A stretch of 64,000 bases of DNA from Citrobacter sp. MGH106 (GTDB lineage Bacteria > Pseudomonadota > Gammaproteobacteria > Enterobacterales > Enterobacteriaceae), in contig NZ_KQ089822.1 in assembly GCF_001037495.1 (NCBI RefSeq), forward strand, positions 1,488,001 through 1,552,000, read 5' to 3'. The notes beneath the pieces were generated by a model, which worked only from the letters and a program-made list of their open reading frames with translations, was not told where the DNA came from and searched no databases. Positions 33,736 through 42,588 of the stretch are shown in pieces; the first letter of the stretch is position 1, and every line of letters begins with the position of its first letter. Made by a program: the position numbers and the translations under genes.

Positions 33736-34407
33736 TCAAAGCGCAACGCGCAGTTCCTGCGGGTTTTTGCCCGTCACGACGTATTTGGTCTCTTTAATGT
33801 GCAGAATGGCCGATTTCGCCTGGTATTTCGGACGTGCCATCTGATCATTCAGCGTAGGGACCGGCTGCGGAGATTCACGCTTGGCATATCGCGCAGCGTT
33901 CTTACCGATCTGACGATAGGTTTCCAGTGTCAGAAGCGGAGCCTGGGGGAATAACTCCAGGTTAGAAAGCGGCGGTAATCCCTGCTGGTGGATAACCGTA
34001 GTGCCTTTTGACTGGATACCGATTGAAATACCGGAACCACTCAGACGGTTGCCCTCTACTGCGACAAACGCCACATCGGAGGATTTAAAACAGCGAATGA
34101 CACGTGCTTTAATGCCTTCCTCTTCAATACCGGCGATCACTTCACGCAAGATATTCTTGTGTGGTATGCCGACGATATTGACGGTTTGAGACAGACCGAA
34201 TGCCGGACCAACAGCAATAATCACTTCATCTTGTTGCTGGCCCTGTTTGGCTTCGCCAATCTCGGTCAGAAAGCTGTCACCTTGAGCCGTTGTTTGTGGT
34301 ACAACTGCTGTTGTGGACGCGCGAAAAGAGACGGGTTTGTCGCTGGTCTGCATTTCAGACAGCACATCTTCAATTATCTGGCGCAGCAGCTTTTCATTGA
34401 TTTCCAT
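33736..34407 (-). CDS. pduD: PduD, propanediol dehydratase medium subunit
   Basis: The 223-residue medium subunit. With PduC it binds base-on or base-off cobalamin at the subunit interface. Residues 1-18 ([18 protein letters not shown]) are the known targeting helix that brings the whole enzyme into the microcompartment. The core begins near residue 45 and includes [16 protein letters not shown]. It is 10 nt after pduC. Confidence 0.96.
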   Translation of the reverse strand: MEINEKLLRQIIEDVLSEMQTSDKPVSFRASTTAVVPQTTAQGDSFLTEIGEAKQGQQQDEVIIAVGPAFGLSQTVNIVGIPHKNILREVIAGIEEEGIKARVIRCFKSSDVAFVAVEGNRLSGSGISIGIQSKGTTVIHQQGLPPLSNLELFPQAPLLTLETYRQIGKNAARYAKRESPQPVPTLNDQMARPKYQAKSAILHIKETKYVVTGKNPQELRVAL

Positions 34408-34417
34408 TGTTCACCCC

Positions 34418-36082
34418 TTAGCCAAGCTCGTTGGGATCAAGTGCGCCGGGGATGTTCTTAATTTCTTCCCAGCGTTCGCCTTGCAGGCGATAACCTGTTG
34501 CCGGACCGGCATAATCGTTGACGTCATTGACTGCGGATAGCACTTGTCCGTCGCCGACGATAATGGCGGAGGTATGCAGATAATCTCCGGTTAACTTGGC
34601 TTTCTGGATGTTGAGCATGTCCTGAGCAACATCAGTAAACCCTCCCTGGGCAAGGGCTTTCACCACTTCCAGGCCGTTACGGTTTTTATTGATGATCTCT
34701 TGTGCAAATTTGATGTCTTCAACAATGTTACGCTCCGGCATATCTTTCGAACCGTGGGCGTAAGTAGCTGCTTCAACTTCTTCATCGGTGATCGGTGGTA
34801 ATCCCATTCCGGCAAACACGGCCTGTAGTGCGCGGGCGGCTTTGTTACGAATGGCGATGACGTCTTCTTCACGAACAGGGCGCAGTCCACCGTCCACTTT
34901 CAGGTCACGCTGGAGAACGTTATAGTCGTCAAAGTCCTCAGCATCTTCGTTAGAACCGGCAAACATGTTGTCGTAGTTCGGAACGGCAGAATAACCGGAA
35001 GAGATGAAGTCAGTACCTGGCAGGAATTGCATCAGCAGACGAGCAGTACGACGCATATCCGAGTGAGTAAAGGTTTGGTCGTTACTGGAAGCGCACTCCA
35101 GATCCAGAGAAGAACAGATCAGGTTTTCGGCCAGTACCGCGCGGATACCTGACGGTACAGCGGAAGGGACGCCGATGCAGCTGACGGAGCCATTCTGTAA
35201 CCCTTGCACGCCAGCGGCTTTGGTGATGTAAATGCAGCGGGCTTCCAGGTAAAGCATCGATTTGCCTTCGGCGTAACCCATCTGAACTTCTGAGCCGGAA
35301 CCGGAGGTAAAGCGCATTTTCAGACCGCGAGAAGCGTAAGAAGAGGCCAGGAAGCCTTTTGACCATGGGGTGTCGTCGCCGTCGGTAAATACCGGTTCAG
35401 TACCGTACACAGAAATGGTTTCTGCGTAGCAGGTGTGGCCTAGCATGCCCAGTTTCAGTTCGGTAGCTTCTTCCAGTGAACACTGGGTTAATACGCCAGG
35501 ACGCCCAACCTGCGAACCTACCAGCAGAGCAATAGCGTTAAATGGAGCGTAACGTGCTACGGCAACGGTTGTTTCCTGTTCGTCAAATCCACGCCATGCG
35601 CCTTCTGCAGCATCCGCTGCAATCTGCACTGGGTTGTCTTTTACGTTAGTAACATGCGCTTGCTGAGAAGGGGTACGACGGGCACGCATTTTCTGCATTG
35701 CCATCATCATCTCAACGACATTCATGTGTGAAACCACTTCGACAATTTTTGCCGGAGTCATCGCAGTTGTCAGCGGAACTATGTCCCTGCGCTTCACATT
35801 GGGATCGCAAAGCATATTGGCGAGTTTGACTGAGTCCATCGCCATCACTTCTTCTGCGCGCGCCAGATTAATACCGTAGCGAGCAATAAAATGGTCAATT
35901 AAGTCAAATTCGCCGGCGGCTTTACCATCCAGTTCAGTGACCATGCCGTTAACGATTTTAATAGACGGTTTAGGGTCGTTCGGGCTTTCCATCGCAATGA
36001 AGCCTTCTTCGATCCACTCCTTAACAAAGCCGTCCTGATTCACAGGGCGCTTCGCCAGTGCTTCAAATCTTTTCGATCTCAT
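34418..36082 (-). CDS. pduC: PduC, propanediol dehydratase large subunit
   Basis: The 554-residue catalytic subunit, a TIM barrel that binds 1,2-propanediol and potassium or calcium and converts it by radical chemistry to propionaldehyde. Length and sequence match the Klebsiella/Salmonella enzymes throughout, including RSKRFEALAKRPVNQDG at the N-terminus and the LYLEARC and SSNDQTF active-site segments. It is 18 nt after pduB. The gene is intact. Confidence 0.97.
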   Translation of the reverse strand: MRSKRFEALAKRPVNQDGFVKEWIEEGFIAMESPNDPKPSIKIVNGMVTELDGKAAGEFDLIDHFIARYGINLARAEEVMAMDSVKLANMLCDPNVKRRDIVPLTTAMTPAKIVEVVSHMNVVEMMMAMQKMRARRTPSQQAHVTNVKDNPVQIAADAAEGAWRGFDEQETTVAVARYAPFNAIALLVGSQVGRPGVLTQCSLEEATELKLGMLGHTCYAETISVYGTEPVFTDGDDTPWSKGFLASSYASRGLKMRFTSGSGSEVQMGYAEGKSMLYLEARCIYITKAAGVQGLQNGSVSCIGVPSAVPSGIRAVLAENLICSSLDLECASSNDQTFTHSDMRRTARLLMQFLPGTDFISSGYSAVPNYDNMFAGSNEDAEDFDDYNVLQRDLKVDGGLRPVREEDVIAIRNKAARALQAVFAGMGLPPITDEEVEAATYAHGSKDMPERNIVEDIKFAQEIINKNRNGLEVVKALAQGGFTDVAQDMLNIQKAKLTGDYLHTSAIIVGDGQVLSAVNDVNDYAGPATGYRLQGERWEEIKNIPGALDPNELG

Positions 36083-36100
36083 GAATCAGCCTCACTGATA

Positions 36101-36913
36101 TCAGATGTAGGACGGACGATCGTTTTTCGGTTCAGAACCGAGGGTCGCCAGCACGGTTTTACCGATTTCACGGGCGGAGATGACGGCCTGACGCACGGCG
36201 CCGGAGTCACCGGAAATGACCAGAATGGCTTCATTACTAAAACTGGTGCCATGTGCAGGGGAGCTATAAGCCACCACTTCAACGTTGGCGGATTTCAGTG
36301 CGGTGTCAGCCATCAGCACACCAACGGATGCCGGTGCGCCGACGATAACGCCACAGGCACGGCCAATTGGCGCCCCAAAGGCTTTTTCCAGCGCGTAACT
36401 GGCTCGCGCGGTGTATTGCAACTCGAGGTGTCCGGCTTCATTGCCGTAGACATCACCAAATGTGCGATCAAGCTCTTTCAGAGCGACTTCGATTCCGCGT
36501 TTCACATCGGAAACATCGTTGCCGCCTAAGATAATCAGCGAGCCGTGACCAGCACCGCCTTTGGTATCACGGGGAAGCTCAATACTGACGACTTCAGTAT
36601 TTGTTGCTTTTACCGCTTCATCTGCGGCCATGATGTGTGGACCAGCACCTGTTCGTGCGCCAAGGATGCCAATGGAGCGATAGCGTTTTTCAAGCTTCAT
36701 CGCGTCCAGTAAGGCGCTGTCTACGTTTGCGATCACCAGACCGACGGTATCGCCAATCGCCGTGCCGACAAATTCCGTTAAACTGCAGCTCTTTTCTGCC
36801 ATAGCCGTTTCTCGTGTTGGATGATTATTTTCAGGGATAGCCTTTTGCTCCGGTGTTGCCACACGAGCAATCACCTGCGCCATGATCTGTTCAACCAGTT
36901 CATTGCTGCTCAT
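36101..36913 (-). CDS. pduB: PduB, tandem-BMC shell protein (with internal-start form PduB')
   Basis: A 270-residue trimeric shell protein with two BMC domains. An internal ATG at codon 38 (position 36802) gives PduB', known in Salmonella to be made from the same gene. The 37-residue N-terminal extension ([19 protein letters not shown]) is an amphipathic helix shown there to link the shell to the enzyme core. The ATG overlaps the pduA stop by one base. Gated pores in the trimer may let larger cofactors through. Confidence 0.95.
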   Translation of the reverse strand: MSSNELVEQIMAQVIARVATPEQKAIPENNHPTRETAMAEKSCSLTEFVGTAIGDTVGLVIANVDSALLDAMKLEKRYRSIGILGARTGAGPHIMAADEAVKATNTEVVSIELPRDTKGGAGHGSLIILGGNDVSDVKRGIEVALKELDRTFGDVYGNEAGHLELQYTARASYALEKAFGAPIGRACGVIVGAPASVGVLMADTALKSANVEVVAYSSPAHGTSFSNEAILVISGDSGAVRQAVISAREIGKTVLATLGSEPKNDRPSYI

Positions 36914-37194
36914 TAGCTAATTCCCTTCGGTAAGATTTTTTCTACATCGGTATGAGGGCGTGGGATCACGTGTACGGCTTTCACTTCACCCACGTTACGT
37001 GCGGCGGCTGCACCAGCATCTGTTGCAGCTTTTACAGCGCCTACATCGCCGCGAACAATAACGGTTACCAGCCCTGAACCAATTTTTTCGTAGCCGACCA
37101 GCATCACATTGGCTGACTTCACCATTGCGTCTGCAGCCTCTATGGCCGCAGTCAAGCCTTTGGTTTCTACCATTCCTAACGCTTCTTGTTGCAT
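36913..37194 (-). CDS. pduA: PduA, major BMC shell protein
   Basis: A 93-residue hexameric shell tile and first gene of the operon. The pore loop KIGSG near residue 37 lines the channel that admits propanediol and keeps in propionaldehyde. Sequence is nearly the same as PduJ. It is one residue shorter at the C-terminus (ending KGIS) than the Salmonella protein I recall. Expression starts in the upstream divergent region and depends on PocR in Salmonella. Confidence 0.96.
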
Positions 37195-37718
37195 AAAGAC
37201 CTCGCCTGGGTTGTCCCGATTTTCATGACTATAAAAAGAAGCGAGGAAAAAGAATGGCTGACTTGAAAGTGAGAGTGAAAAAATAGTGAGGTTCGGGTGA
37301 TATAAAATTGCTGTTTTTTATTGTATGGTCTTGTTTTTATTGAGTATTAATGATTTTGTTAATGTGATAATTTGGTTATGTCAATTCCAGATTTACATTT
37401 TTAGTGGTGACAGATTAAATATCCTTTGCTATGCGCTAAAAATGGAATTGTGATGTTTGTTTGAAAACGGAAATCTGCCCTGAACAATATTTTGTCATTC
37501 TTAAAATGTCACTTTATTAGGATTTCAACCCGCTTTCGTGCCTGTTTTAATAAACGTGATTGCAATAATTTGTTATCGCAACACGATTTTTAAGAGCATA
37601 TCGTTCTGATGTTGCCAACAATTTGTAGGCAACGCTTTTTATAGTAAGCCTCGATGTATTCTACTGCCAGCAAGGAGTTTGCTGGTACAGACACGCACTC
37701 TGCTTAGAAGGTGTCATA
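37195..37718. promoter_or_regulatory. Divergent pduA / pduF control region
   Basis: About 520 bases without a credible gene, AT-rich relative to the flanks. By analogy with Salmonella it should hold the PocR-activated pdu promoter on the minus strand and the pduF/pocR promoters on the plus strand, with CRP and ArcA input. I could not place operators with certainty. Two dyads stand out: an imperfect one near 37556-37586 (CGTGATTGC against GCAACACG) and a hairpin GTTGCC/GGCAAC at 37611-37633 followed by GCTTTTT. Confidence 0.6.
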
Positions 37719-38528
37719 ATGAACGATTCTCTAAAAGCGCAATGCATTGCCGAGTTTTTGGGTACCGGACTGTTTTTGTTTTTTGGTATTGGATGTCTTA
37801 GCGCCCTGAAAGTCGCCGGTGCAAGTTTGGGGTTATGGGAGATATGCATCATATGGGGTCTGGGGATCTCGCTTGCTGTCTACCTGACCGCCGGGATTTC
37901 TGGTGCGCATCTCAATCCTGCCATTACTATTGCTTTATGGCTGTTTGCTTGTTTCCCAGGACGTAAAGTTTTGCCCTACAGCATAGCGCAGGTGGCAGGT
38001 GCCTTTGGTGGTGCGTTACTGGCCTATTTGTTGTATGGAAGTTTATTTGTAGAGTTTGAAACGGCTAATCATATGGTTCGTGGCAGCCTGGAAAGCCTGC
38101 AGCTTGCCAGTATTTTTAGTACGTATCCCGCTGCTGCACTGAGTGTCTGGCAGGCCGCACTGGTAGAGGTGGTGATTACGTCTATTCTGATGGGCATGAT
38201 CATGGCGCTTACCGATGATGGCAACGGTGTTCCCAAAGGGCCACTGGCACCTCTGCTAATTGGTATTCTGGTTGCCGTTATCGGCGCATCTACCGGTCCG
38301 CTCACTGGATTCGCAATGAACCCTGCTCGTGATTTCGGCCCTAAACTTTTCGCATGGTTTGCCGGATGGGGCGATATTGCGATGACGGGGGGACGTGACA
38401 TTCCCTACTTCATCGTACCGATTGTAGCTCCCATTATCGGTGCCTGCGCCGGGGCAGCAATTTATCGTTATTTCATTGGCAAAAATTTACCCTGTAATAC
38501 GTGCAAGCTGGAGGATAATGAGGGTTAG
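37719..38528 (+). CDS. pduF: PduF, 1,2-propanediol diffusion facilitator
   Basis: A 269-residue inner-membrane protein of the MIP/GlpF family with six membrane helices. Both half-helix signatures are present (HLNPAITI near residue 65 and FAMNPARDF near residue 203). The Asp after the second NPA-R is typical of glycerol-type facilitators. It brings propanediol into the cell. The ATG follows AGAAGG. It is divergent from pduA and upstream of pocR, with a terminator between. Confidence 0.95.
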   Translation: MNDSLKAQCIAEFLGTGLFLFFGIGCLSALKVAGASLGLWEICIIWGLGISLAVYLTAGISGAHLNPAITIALWLFACFPGRKVLPYSIAQVAGAFGGALLAYLLYGSLFVEFETANHMVRGSLESLQLASIFSTYPAAALSVWQAALVEVVITSILMGMIMALTDDGNGVPKGPLAPLLIGILVAVIGASTGPLTGFAMNPARDFGPKLFAWFAGWGDIAMTGGRDIPYFIVPIVAPIIGACAGAAIYRYFIGKNLPCNTCKLEDNEG

Positions 38529-38599
38529 CTTCACGGAAAATGCCTATTTATGAAATGTAAAAACTGATTTCGTGATCCGGTTTCCTGAACCGGTTAAAA

Positions 38600-38625
38600 A
38601 GTCTCCCAAGAATGGGAGACTTTTG
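38600..38625 (+). terminator. Terminator between pduF and pocR
   Basis: AGTCTCCC pairs with GGGAGACT (stem with a short AAGAAT loop) and is followed by TTTTG. It lies about 70 nt behind pduF, so some transcripts may end here while others continue into pocR. Confidence 0.7.
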
Positions 38626-38644
38626 TTATGGTCCATTACACCTT

Positions 38645-38676
38645 TTTTCATCTTGCTCCGGGTAGCAAGATGAAAA
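38645..38676. repeat. Perfect 13-bp inverted repeat upstream of pocR
   Basis: TTTTCATCTTGCT and AGCAAGATGAAAA flank a six-base loop, ending 56 nt before the pocR ATG. There is no T-run on the pocR strand. It could be an operator, an mRNA leader hairpin or a second transcription barrier. Confidence 0.7.
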
Positions 38677-38732
38677 GTGGATGTAAATAATATGTTTTAT
38701 TTATAACAATAAATTAACTGAGAGGTTTTATC

Positions 38733-39644
38733 ATGATTTCTGCGAGCGCCCTGAACTCAGAACTCATTAATAAAATCGCACAGGATTTTGCACAAGCCAC
38801 CAGTCTGGCTGTTGTGGTTGTCAATATTCACGGTGATGAAATTTCTGAGTTATTTAATTTCACCCCATTTTGTCAGTTGATGCGCCAGCATCCTCAGCAC
38901 AGCACACGTTGCCGAATGAGCGATCGCTGTGGAGGACTCGAAGCATCAAAATCCGATCAACCCTGCATTTACCGCTGCCATGCCGGACTCACCGATTTCT
39001 CGATTCCTTTAGTGATCGCGGGCCACCTGGTTGGATTTGTTTTGTGCGGGCAGGTTCGTCTAAGCAATGATGTTGGATTAGTTGATATTTTGAACGTCGA
39101 CGACCGCTGGCAAGCCGATCCGGAACTGGTCAGTGAATTTCGCAATGTTCCTGAAATGGATTACTCAAGAGTCATCGCTTCTGCGGATCTTCTGAAGCTT
39201 ATCGTCGAAAATTGTCTTAAGAAACAACTGAATTTTGTTGTTATCAAGGACAACCCACAGCAATCAGAGCCGGCAAAAACGAGTCGTAGCCCGACGCCTC
39301 ATGACAGCAAAATGAAAAAGGCGCTGCGCTACATTGATGCTCATTTATCGGATGAGCTGCGCCTTGAGGATGTGGCTTCTCATGTTTACCTGAGCCCGTA
39401 CTATTTCAGTAAGCTGTTCAAAAAATATCAGGGTATTGGATTTAATGCCTGGGTAAACCAACAGCGAATGGCCAGTGCTAAAGAGTTGCTATGCCATAGT
39501 GACTGGAGCATCGCCAGCATTGCGCGTAATTTAGGCTTTTCACAAACCAGTTATTTTTGCAAAGTATTCCGCCAGACCTATCAGGTTACGCCACAGGCTT
39601 TTCGTCAACAAATTAATGTTGCTTCATCTGGCGAGTCGGCATAA
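38733..39644 (+). CDS. pocR: PocR, AraC-family activator of pdu and cob operons
   Basis: A 303-residue regulator. The N-terminal PocR sensory domain (about 1-165) contains a conserved Cys/His cluster (CQLMRQHPQHSTRCRMSDRC and later CIYRCHAG) and senses propanediol in Salmonella. The C-terminal AraC-type double helix-turn-helix (about 200-297) includes LRLEDVASHVYLSPYYFSKL and IARNLGFSQTSYFCKVFR. It activates the flanking pdu and cbi operons, so it sits between its two targets. Confidence 0.96.
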   Translation: MISASALNSELINKIAQDFAQATSLAVVVVNIHGDEISELFNFTPFCQLMRQHPQHSTRCRMSDRCGGLEASKSDQPCIYRCHAGLTDFSIPLVIAGHLVGFVLCGQVRLSNDVGLVDILNVDDRWQADPELVSEFRNVPEMDYSRVIASADLLKLIVENCLKKQLNFVVIKDNPQQSEPAKTSRSPTPHDSKMKKALRYIDAHLSDELRLEDVASHVYLSPYYFSKLFKKYQGIGFNAWVNQQRMASAKELLCHSDWSIASIARNLGFSQTSYFCKVFRQTYQVTPQAFRQQINVASSGESA

Positions 39645-39984
39645 ATAGCAATAATTTGCTATTGCCGATTTTTGATATCGTATTGTATGTCCGTCATTAT
39701 AAAATGAAAATTAGAGATAGCAGTCAATAAATTGTCATAGCGCAACAAAGTAATAGCGTTGGAAGGATAAACTGCACCAGTTTTTATTTTTGTGATGAGA
39801 TACAGTGTCTGGGTGAATGACTTTCTTTATTATTTATTGATGCTTTCATTTGGAATGTAAGCATAAGAATAAGCTTAATGAAGAGATAACATTGGCTAAG
39901 TAAACGCAAGAAAATATTTAAAATGAAATTTTGTCATGAGGTGTGATAATTCATCTCATGGTCCGGAGCTTAATTAGAACAGGC
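39645..39984. promoter_or_regulatory. Promoter region between pocR and the cobalamin riboswitch
   Basis: About 340 bases of AT-rich sequence with no credible gene. In Salmonella the cob promoter in this place needs PocR. I cannot mark the start site by eye; no sigma-70 promoter with good -35 and -10 boxes stands out, which fits an activator-dependent promoter. Confidence 0.5.
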
Positions 39985-40160
39985 TCCTGAGCTGACAGGT
40001 TTGCCACGTTTGTGGTAGGGAAGGGGGTGAGAATCCCCCGCAGCCCCCGCTGCTGTGATGCTGACGACCCCGTATAGACCACTGATCGCAAGATTGGGAA
40101 GGACGGGTGAGATTGACGCTAAGCCAGAAGACCTGCCTGTCAGTGACTACCAACAACTTC
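39985..40160 (+). ncRNA. Adenosylcobalamin riboswitch (B12 element) in the cbi leader
   Basis: The conserved B12 box AGCCAGAAGACCTGCC lies at 40122-40137. Upstream is the core GGGAAGGGGGTGAGAATCCC followed by CGCAGCCCCCGCTGCTGTGA, the most conserved part of the aptamer. A closing stem is visible: CTGACAGG (39992-39999) with CCTGTCAG (40136-40143). Binding of adenosylcobalamin is expected to lower expression of the whole cbi-cob operon. The boundaries are approximate. Confidence 0.95.
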
Positions 40161-40223
40161 GGTGGGAAGTGGGTTGCGCAGATGCATACAGTCGAGAGAC
40201 TGGGTATCTATACACCCCTACCA

Positions 40224-40241
40224 CCCTGAACAGGATCAGGG
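40224..40241 (+). promoter_or_regulatory. Ribosome-site-sequestering hairpin before cbiA
   Basis: CCCTGA (40224-40229) and TCAGGG (40236-40241) form a six-base-pair hairpin that ends one base before the cbiA ATG and covers its AGG ribosome site. This is the likely expression platform of the riboswitch, acting on translation, as known for the Salmonella cob leader. There is no T-run, so it is not a terminator. Confidence 0.75.
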
Positions 40242-40242
40242 T

Positions 40243-41622
40243 ATGGCGGCCAATTTTCACGCGTTTGTTCTTGCAGGTACCGGAAGCGGCTGTGGTAAAA
40301 CTACGGTGACGCTGGGTTTGCTAAGCCTGATGAAAAAACGTGGTTTGCGTGTTCAGCCTTGCAAAGTTGGTCCTGACTACCTTGATACCGCCTGGCATAC
40401 CGCTGTATGCGGTACGGCTTCCCGTAATCTTGATAGCTTTATGCTCCCCATTCCTACACTCAACGCCTTATTTTGCGATCAGATGCAGCATGCGGATATC
40501 GCGGTTATCGAAGGCGTTATGGGATTGTATGACGGCTATGGAACAGATCCTGACTACTGTAGTACCGCCGCAATGGCAAAACAGTTGGGTTGTCCGGTCA
40601 TCTTGTTGGTTGATGGTAAAGCCGTTTCAACCTCTATTGCCGCGACGGTGATGGGTTTTCAGCATTTTGACCCCTCCTTAAATATTGCCGGTGTAATCGT
40701 TAATCGGGTTAACAGCGAAACCCATTACCAGTTACTTAAAGTGGCGATTGAGCGCTACTGTTCAGTGCCTGTTTTAGGCTATGTTCCCCGAGTGGAAGGC
40801 GTGGCTCTCCCGGAACGTCATCTTGGATTAGTCACCGCGCGTGAGTCGGTTGTTAATCAGCAGCCATGGCAGGAATTTGCCGCAACGCTTGAGCAAACGC
40901 TGGATATCGACGCCCTCCTGACGCTAAGCCAAATAGATACCCAACCTGTTGGCGAGTGGCCCGCACTTCCTGCCGCTGATGCAGGCGCCGGGTTAACGCT
41001 TGCCATCGCAGATGATGAAGCATTCAACTTCTACTACCCGGACAACATTACGCTACTGGAACGTGCGGGTATCAACATCGTGCGTTTTAGTCCGTTACAC
41101 GACAGCCATCTACCTGATTGCCAGATGATTTGGTTGGGCGGCGGATATCCTGAATTGCACGCTGCAACACTTTCAGGCAATACCAGCATGCTGTCGCAAC
41201 TGCGTTCAGCTCATCAACGCGGCGTGGCGATTTACGCAGAGTGCGGCGGTCTTATGTATCTTGGAAGCTCGCTGGAGGATAGCAACGGCGATATCTGGCC
41301 GATGGCGGATATTATTCCAGGTCACAGCAAAATGGGTAAGCGTCTGACCCGCTTTGGCTACTGTGAAGCGCGGGCTGTTGAGCAAACATTGCTGGCGGCA
41401 CCAGGCGAAGTGCTGCGCGGACATGAATTCCATTATTCCGACTTTACCCCTGAAATTCCAGCTGTGATGGCCTGCCGTAAGGTTCGTGATGGTAAAACAT
41501 TGCAATCATGGTCTGGTGGCTGGCAAATGGGCAATACTTTCGCCAGCTATCTGCACGTTCATTTTGCTCAGCGTCCTGAAATGCTTAATCACTGGCTGGC
41601 GGCGGCAAGGAGTGTGCTATGA
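40243..41622 (+). CDS. cbiA: CbiA, cobyrinic acid a,c-diamide synthase
   Basis: A 459-residue ATP- and glutamine-dependent amidase that amidates the a and c side chains of cobyrinic acid. The N-terminal P-loop GTGSGCGKTTV (residues 12-22) belongs to the dethiobiotin-synthetase-like domain. The C-terminal class I glutaminase-like domain has its nucleophile in AECGGLMYLG. The start MAANFHAF at 40243 matches the Salmonella protein length; a 27-codon extension lies in the riboswitch leader. It overlaps cbiB by 4 nt. Confidence 0.96.
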   Translation: MAANFHAFVLAGTGSGCGKTTVTLGLLSLMKKRGLRVQPCKVGPDYLDTAWHTAVCGTASRNLDSFMLPIPTLNALFCDQMQHADIAVIEGVMGLYDGYGTDPDYCSTAAMAKQLGCPVILLVDGKAVSTSIAATVMGFQHFDPSLNIAGVIVNRVNSETHYQLLKVAIERYCSVPVLGYVPRVEGVALPERHLGLVTARESVVNQQPWQEFAATLEQTLDIDALLTLSQIDTQPVGEWPALPAADAGAGLTLAIADDEAFNFYYPDNITLLERAGINIVRFSPLHDSHLPDCQMIWLGGGYPELHAATLSGNTSMLSQLRSAHQRGVAIYAECGGLMYLGSSLEDSNGDIWPMADIIPGHSKMGKRLTRFGYCEARAVEQTLLAAPGEVLRGHEFHYSDFTPEIPAVMACRKVRDGKTLQSWSGGWQMGNTFASYLHVHFAQRPEMLNHWLAAARSVL

Positions 41623-42578
41623 CACTGCTCGCATGGTGTATTGCCTGGCTTCTTGATTTTTTCATTGGTGACCCGCCGAACTGGCCGCACCCGGTACGCT
41701 GGATTGGTAATCTTATTTCAGCCGTTCAGCGAATGATTCGACGTTACTGTCATAGCGACATGATGCTGCGTATTGGTGGCGCAGTAATGTGGATAGTCGT
41801 TGTTGGGCTGACCTGGGGCGTGTGCTGGGGCGTACTGACACTGGCTCAGTCAATTCACCCCTGGCTTGGCTGGGGTATTGAAATTTGGATGATCTTTACC
41901 GTGCTGGCGGGGCGTTGCCTCGCTGACGCCGCACGGGATGTTGAGCGTCCACTGCGTGCCAATAATCTTGCTGAAAGCCGTGAAAAACTCTCATGGATTG
42001 TGGGCCGTGACACCTCGCAATTACAACCGCAACAGATCAATCGCGCAGTGGTGGAAACCGTTGCTGAAAACACTGTTGACGGCATCATCGCACCGCTGTT
42101 CTTCCTTTTTCTTGGTGGCGCCCCGCTGGCGATGGCCTACAAGGCGGTGAATACCCTGGACTCTATGGTCGGTTACAAGCATGAAAAATACCGTGCAATC
42201 GGTATGGTCAGCGCGCGTCTGGACGATGTCGCAAACTTTATTCCTGCAAGACTAAGCTGGCTGCTGCTGGGTGTGGCGGCATTCTTATGCCGTAAAGACG
42301 GCTCACGCGCATTGCATATTGGCTGGCGCGATCGCTACAACCACAGCAGCCCAAACTGTGCATGGTCGGAAGCAACTGTTGCCGGAGCATTAGGTATTCG
42401 TCTGGGTGGTCCTAATGACTACTTTGGCGAGCGTGTTGAGAAACCGTGGATTGGTGATGCACAACGAGATATTTCGGTAGACGACATTTCCCAAACGATT
42501 CGATTGATGTGGGTAGCATCGACGCTGGCACTGGCGCTATTTATCGCGCTGCGGTGGCTGCTGGTCGGTGTAGCCTGA
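41619..42578 (+). CDS. cbiB: CbiB, adenosylcobinamide-phosphate synthase
   Basis: A 319-residue inner-membrane enzyme that joins adenosylcobyric acid with aminopropanol phosphate. It has several hydrophobic segments and the family motif GDPPNWPHPVRWIG near residue 16, plus ENTVDGIIAPLF and WRDRYNHSSPN. It uses the product of threonine phosphate decarboxylation, linking it with PduX in this window. It overlaps cbiA by 4 nt and precedes cbiC by 10 nt. Confidence 0.95.
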   Translation: MTLLAWCIAWLLDFFIGDPPNWPHPVRWIGNLISAVQRMIRRYCHSDMMLRIGGAVMWIVVVGLTWGVCWGVLTLAQSIHPWLGWGIEIWMIFTVLAGRCLADAARDVERPLRANNLAESREKLSWIVGRDTSQLQPQQINRAVVETVAENTVDGIIAPLFFLFLGGAPLAMAYKAVNTLDSMVGYKHEKYRAIGMVSARLDDVANFIPARLSWLLLGVAAFLCRKDGSRALHIGWRDRYNHSSPNCAWSEATVAGALGIRLGGPNDYFGERVEKPWIGDAQRDISVDDISQTIRLMWVASTLALALFIALRWLLVGVA

Positions 42579-42588
42579 GGACAATACT

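Noticed and set aside
38529..38732. CRP sites before pocR
   Set aside because: CRP control of this region is known in Salmonella, but I found no TGTGA-N6-TCACA match good enough to place a site.
40162..40242. N-terminal extension of cbiA by 27 codons
   Set aside because: It lies in the riboswitch leader, has no ribosome site, and is not part of the known protein.
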